Notes under the pieces: generated by a model
The model's input: only the letters and a program-made list of their open reading frames with translations
What the model was told of the DNA's origin: nothing
Database searches by the model: none
Source of the DNA: Oasisia sp. SBJ-2009
Taxonomy: Eukaryota > Annelida > Polychaeta > Sabellida > Siboglinidae
Length of the DNA: 64,000 bases
Reading direction: 5' to 3'
Assembly: GCA_964017155.1 (NCBI GenBank)
Contig: OZ024861.1
Coordinates: forward strand, 51,650,309 to 51,714,308
Position numbers and translations under genes: made by a program
Shown here: piece after piece, positions 59,990 to 64,000 of the stretch
Numbering within the stretch: the first letter of the stretch is position 1
Layout of the letters: each line of letters opens with the position of its first letter

Positions 59990-62900
59990 CTCAAAGCGTT
60001 TGTGATCAGTCCTTGTCTAATACTTCTATGTGGTACACGCCAGTGTGCCCTACCGCAAATATCCAAGGCTTCATATAAAGAAATTGTATTAAAAGGGGGT
60101 CTTCACACGTTTTTACTTTAGTCTTTATAAAATTACAAACAGAAAGGACCATTTGTAATTTGAACACACATTATCCTGTGGTACTCGCAATATATGAAAC
60201 TCATGTGATGCTTATAAAAAACCAGATACCACAAAACAAATTTGAGACGGCCATGTGAGCCAGCACATAATCACATCCGCATGATAAATTATTTTTAGAT
60301 CAGAATAATTCGACTTGTTAGATATTCACCCATGCATGTAATAATTGCGTAAGCATTTCTGTTTACTTATCCGGGCAAATGTAACCACACGCAATGCAGC
60401 GGCCTGGTCCGGATCTGGTGGAGTTTTTTTAACGCAGGCTATTCAGCTGCAGTGCCACGTTTTAACCAGCAGCGTAGATAATTAGCACAAAGCATACAGT
60501 GTGCGCCGTGTAGTGTAGTAGCAGACGTCTGAAGTAGGTCACGTCATCGTTAGAGTACACAGACAGATTGCAGTACCCTGAAGGATGATTATAATGGATG
60601 AGAAAACAAGAGCTGAAATAATGAGACATTAACATAACGGGCAAGAATCACTGGAGTACAGTAGCTGCAGCGATCCCTGCCCATCTACACGGCACATTCC
60701 CTGCCCCTGTTTCTCTACCACCCCACCCCACCCCGCCCCGCCCCGCCCTGCCCCATTTGCAAAACAACCACCTACATATTTACCTTCATCTGACCAGGTA
60801 TCTGTTATGCCAACTACCGTATTCATCCTATTAAACCACATGCCCTAACACCCTCCTTTGTAGCGTCGTGAGTCGTGACTGAGGTCCTCAAAGTGAACAC
60901 CGTCTGTTGATTTGATCAGTACAGTTCAGTTTCTACCATTGTCATATTTCATTCACAGACCAATGATGACAGATGATTAAATGGTCCACATAAATTTTTT
61001 AAGTTTAGTGTTCTAGTAGCCTTTTGATCATATCTGAAAGCATAAATCACTTGCTAATCAGATCAAATAAAATAAAGTGATTTAAACGGGTGCATTTATT
61101 AGAACACATTTTGTTGATGCATTTTTGCCTCTCATATATTTTTATAGGTGTACTGTATGTCTGACTGACTGAGTATGATTGTGGTATACCCAACTGGTTT
61201 GCTTTGGCTAACCTAACATTTGTACTACCAGGTAGTTATAAATAAAATTACATGGCTGACTCATATCATTTGTAACTGCACACAACTGACTCAAATGTAA
61301 TAATTCAGCCACATTCAGTATCATAATTTATAATAAAAAAATTAATTACAATAATAATGACAAAATATATGCAAAATATACAATTCATTCTTAACGATTG
61401 ACATGTAACATAAAAAGGAATTAACAGAAGGAATAAATCGTGAAAAACACAATAAACACCATACGTTATTAGGTGTTCAGTTTTGTATTTCCTTCACGTT
61501 AACTCAATGTTAGCCTCATTGCTGATTCTGTGTATTGTTTTATTCCCTATGTATACGTTTACATCATTGGCAAAACACTGAGCAATCCTACAGACTGGAT
61601 ACTGCACTATAAAATAATATAAAATGTACACTTACACAATGTATAACACAATAACATTACAATATTAATTTAAGAATGTCTAAATTAAATATTTAAGTAT
61701 TCAGAATTACCTGGTATTCTTCATTTTACCACTCTTTTGGGATCTGCATGAAAATAATTCTTAAGCACTTGGTTATTAGGATATGAAGAGGACAAATACG
61801 TCCACATCTACCTGATAATGGGGGGACTATTTGATATAATATCATAATGATGTGGTCACTCCATAGATAGCATCGGGCGATTTAATAATAGGACGAAAAA
61901 TATAACTAAATAAAACAAACAAAATAAATAATAATGTCATTAATCCTTTGGCATTTCAATGCTGACCCCAGGGTTCCTGGATGCTACTTGCTAGACACAA
62001 ACAAGCAGCTGCAACGTTGAAAGAAGATAAACGGATGGTTACATTGACAGATGATGAGGACTGTTGGTCACTTTTCAACTGGACATTTAGATGGACAGAG
62101 AGAGAGGCTTGATGGATGGAGAGACAGAGAACACACAGATCACAAAGGCCACCGGGCAGGAAACGACCTCGGACAACCTCCACACAAACGCTTGAAGTAG
62201 ACTTATCTGCAGAACATGCACACTCACTACACCAGCACATGTCTGGGACTTTGCTAACACCAGACATTTTATGCAGTATCCAAGCACAAATGCGAAGCAC
62301 ACCAGCCAGAGTTTGCTTGAGAAAATGTGATTATGGTTTAAGCCTTTTTACCTAGAATACATACCAGTGCTGTGAGTTAGGGAATGTGCAATCATGCATG
62401 CATGGGTGGTTCTAGCGCATATATCATTTATTAATTCACCCATTGTTATTTGTCGTTTTTTATTCACATGGTATGCAATTATGCATGGCGTTGTTCAGAA
62501 TAAAATGTTTGCCAATCCAAAATTGTGTGGTAGTCATGAGCATGTTACCTCACATGCTAGTCGGGATGTATATTATGTCCTGGTATAAACGAATGTGACA
62601 CCCATTTTTTAAAGCATATTGACAGTATGTAAGATTTTGGAAGAACTTTTTCCCTCCTGTTTAAACAGTCCACCACCATCAGGGCTAATGCAAGATAACA
62701 ATTTTACAGTCACTTTTTTGGTGAAAAAGTGACTGTTAACTTGTACATATACAAGCCAGTTGAGATGTGTTTTGTGACCTGAAATAAATTACAAACACCC
62801 ATATGACCCCATTTTCAATATCTGACAATAACTTTCTTGGTCTCCTGTGATATGTCTACCTATCCACGCTGGGTGCATTATTACCTGTCCAAATGATGCA

Positions 62901-63480
62901 ATTATAAATGCCACATAACACACATTTGTTTTTGAGGTCTAGTCATTGTTGTGAAATGTAAACACATGTCTAGATTTTACTGTGCTGTAATCAAGTCCTA
63001 TTGCAGATAACACACAAAAGTGCAGAAACTACGCATGACATTTCTCTTAACTCACATAATCTGACATTTCTACCTGGACACATATCGTTATCGCAACTAA
63101 ACCGTCTGTGATTTTTATTGTTGGGCAGAAAAAACACAAAGCATTGACCTTTCCTTCATCATAAAATCGGTGCGTGTAATACTCACACACAAACACGCCA
63201 TGAGTCAGTGACCTACTCAAGCATACAGGGTGCTAATGAAATAGTTTCTAAACACCCTTTGTTGACTGCCCCCGACATGTTGAACCCTGATTACATGGGT
63301 GACTCACGCACTGCCATACCTGCGTGAACAGGGACAGATTCAGAGGACACGCACGCATGTACGTGCACATGCATGCCAGACTTGTGTAGTTTACGGTGGT
63401 GACGTCAACATTGGTGACAGTATTGTTTGACACCAGATAAAACCACAAGCCATGTGGATGTGACGGGGATGGGGTTTATC
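59990..63480. other. Non-coding stretch with a GC-box cluster
   Basis: No exon recognised. CCACCCCGCCCCGCCCCGCC at 60722-60745 is a cluster of Sp1-like sites and could mark a promoter, for example of the PAWR-like gene. A 24-codon frame starting MDGETENTQITK (62115) is unrecognised. Confidence 0.35.
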
Positions 63481-63525
63481 ATGCCTCCACCCAATAAACT
63501 CACACCCCAGGTGTGTTGAGGTGAC

Positions 63526-63760
63526 ATGATGGATGACGCCTACATGTTTCACACTAACACCAATCTCAGGCACATGTGTCCACCTGCTCAGGACAAGACG
63601 AACCTCAAACGAAAGATCGACACCGCAATCACTTGCTGTAACAATTGCCAGTCACAAGTGTCCAACCTGACTACAGACAAACTAGCCGAGACGATTCAGG
63701 CATTTGTGAAAATCGTGCACACACTGGATTCAATTCCAACAACCGTGAACCAAAAGAACA
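63526..63760 (+). CDS. Possible exon of unrecognised gene
   Basis: The frame from ATG 63526 reads MMDDAYMFHTNTNLRHMC, then NLKRKIDTAITCCNNCQSQV, and KLAETIQAFVKIVHTLDS, with helix-like heptads and a Cys-Cys-x2-Cys motif. A good donor, GTACGT, follows at 63761; without splicing the frame stops 8 bases later. Base composition is more balanced than its surroundings. I recognise no family, and the start may lie upstream. Confidence 0.35.
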
Positions 63761-64000
63761 GTACGTAATTGTTAACGCTGTCGAAAAAAATCACAAGTGT
63801 TGACAGATTCTAGCTTGTTTGGAATAAGACCCCAAAATAGTTTATTCCATCTATTCTAAATGCTGTCGAACAAAAACTACAATGTTCACTAAACTGTAAC
63901 TACCAAATAAACAAAATACAGTACTTATTTGATCCAGTGATGCCAATTAACCGGACGTGACTTAATTTCTGAAAAAGATATATCACCACTGTCTCGAAAT

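Noticed and set aside
62116..62355. 79-residue ORF MERQRTHRSQRPPGRKRPR
   Set aside because: No splice context and an equally plausible overlapping frame; nothing recognisable.

Overview
This is nuclear DNA of a multicellular animal. Three genes are broken into short exons with GT/AG borders in matching phases, introns run to several kb, and most of the window is decayed retrotransposons, terminal-inverted-repeat (TIR) DNA elements, tRNA-derived SINEs and simple-sequence DNA. The mix of non-LTR retroelements ending in microsatellite tails, a SINE that looks Meta-SINE-like, an AKIP1-like gene and a PAWR-like gene suggests an invertebrate, perhaps a lophotrochozoan such as a mollusc. That placement is inference. 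There is no bacterial, phage or organellar sequence and no CRISPR array.

Layout. 98-4252: DNA element with TIRs of about 0.9 kb. 4518-16132 (minus): secreted chymotrypsin-fold serine protease, seven coding exons from signal peptide to just before the catalytic-serine exon, which lies off the left edge. Its introns hold LINE ends, a broken THAP exon, a 1.55 kb 32-bp minisatellite and microsatellites. 16.1-28.3 kb: simple repeats, three LINE fragments and an isolated THAP1-like first exon. 28363-32226: Ty3/gypsy-type LTR element with LTRs and a 5-bp target duplication but a broken pol. 32372 to about 37 kb (minus): nearly whole two-ORF LINE. 37.5-39.1 kb (plus): another LINE with an internal deletion. 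39.3-40.9 kb: a duplicated dispersed repeat. 41807-48121 (plus): AKIP1-like gene; intron 1 is filled by a decayed RTE-like LINE that carries nested TIR elements, and the last coding segment is tandemly copied past the stop codon. 49.4 kb: SINE. 53200-58116 (minus): 3' part of a PAWR/Par-4-like leucine-zipper gene with a second 32-bp minisatellite in an intron. 58-64 kb: mostly non-coding, with a SINE head, a hairpin and one possible exon near the right edge.

The three host genes have unrelated roles (extracellular proteolysis, PKA/NF-kB signalling scaffold, pro-apoptotic regulator) and share no operon-like logic. The most unusual structures are the 57-bp in-frame duplication of the AKIP1 C-terminus into its 3'UTR, the nested transposons in AKIP1 intron 1, the gypsy element whose 5' LTR is fused to the middle of a gag zinc knuckle, and the THAP exon whose 71-bp length matches the human THAP1 first coding exon. 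I found no convincing new biological system. Splice sites were placed by eye and need transcript support.
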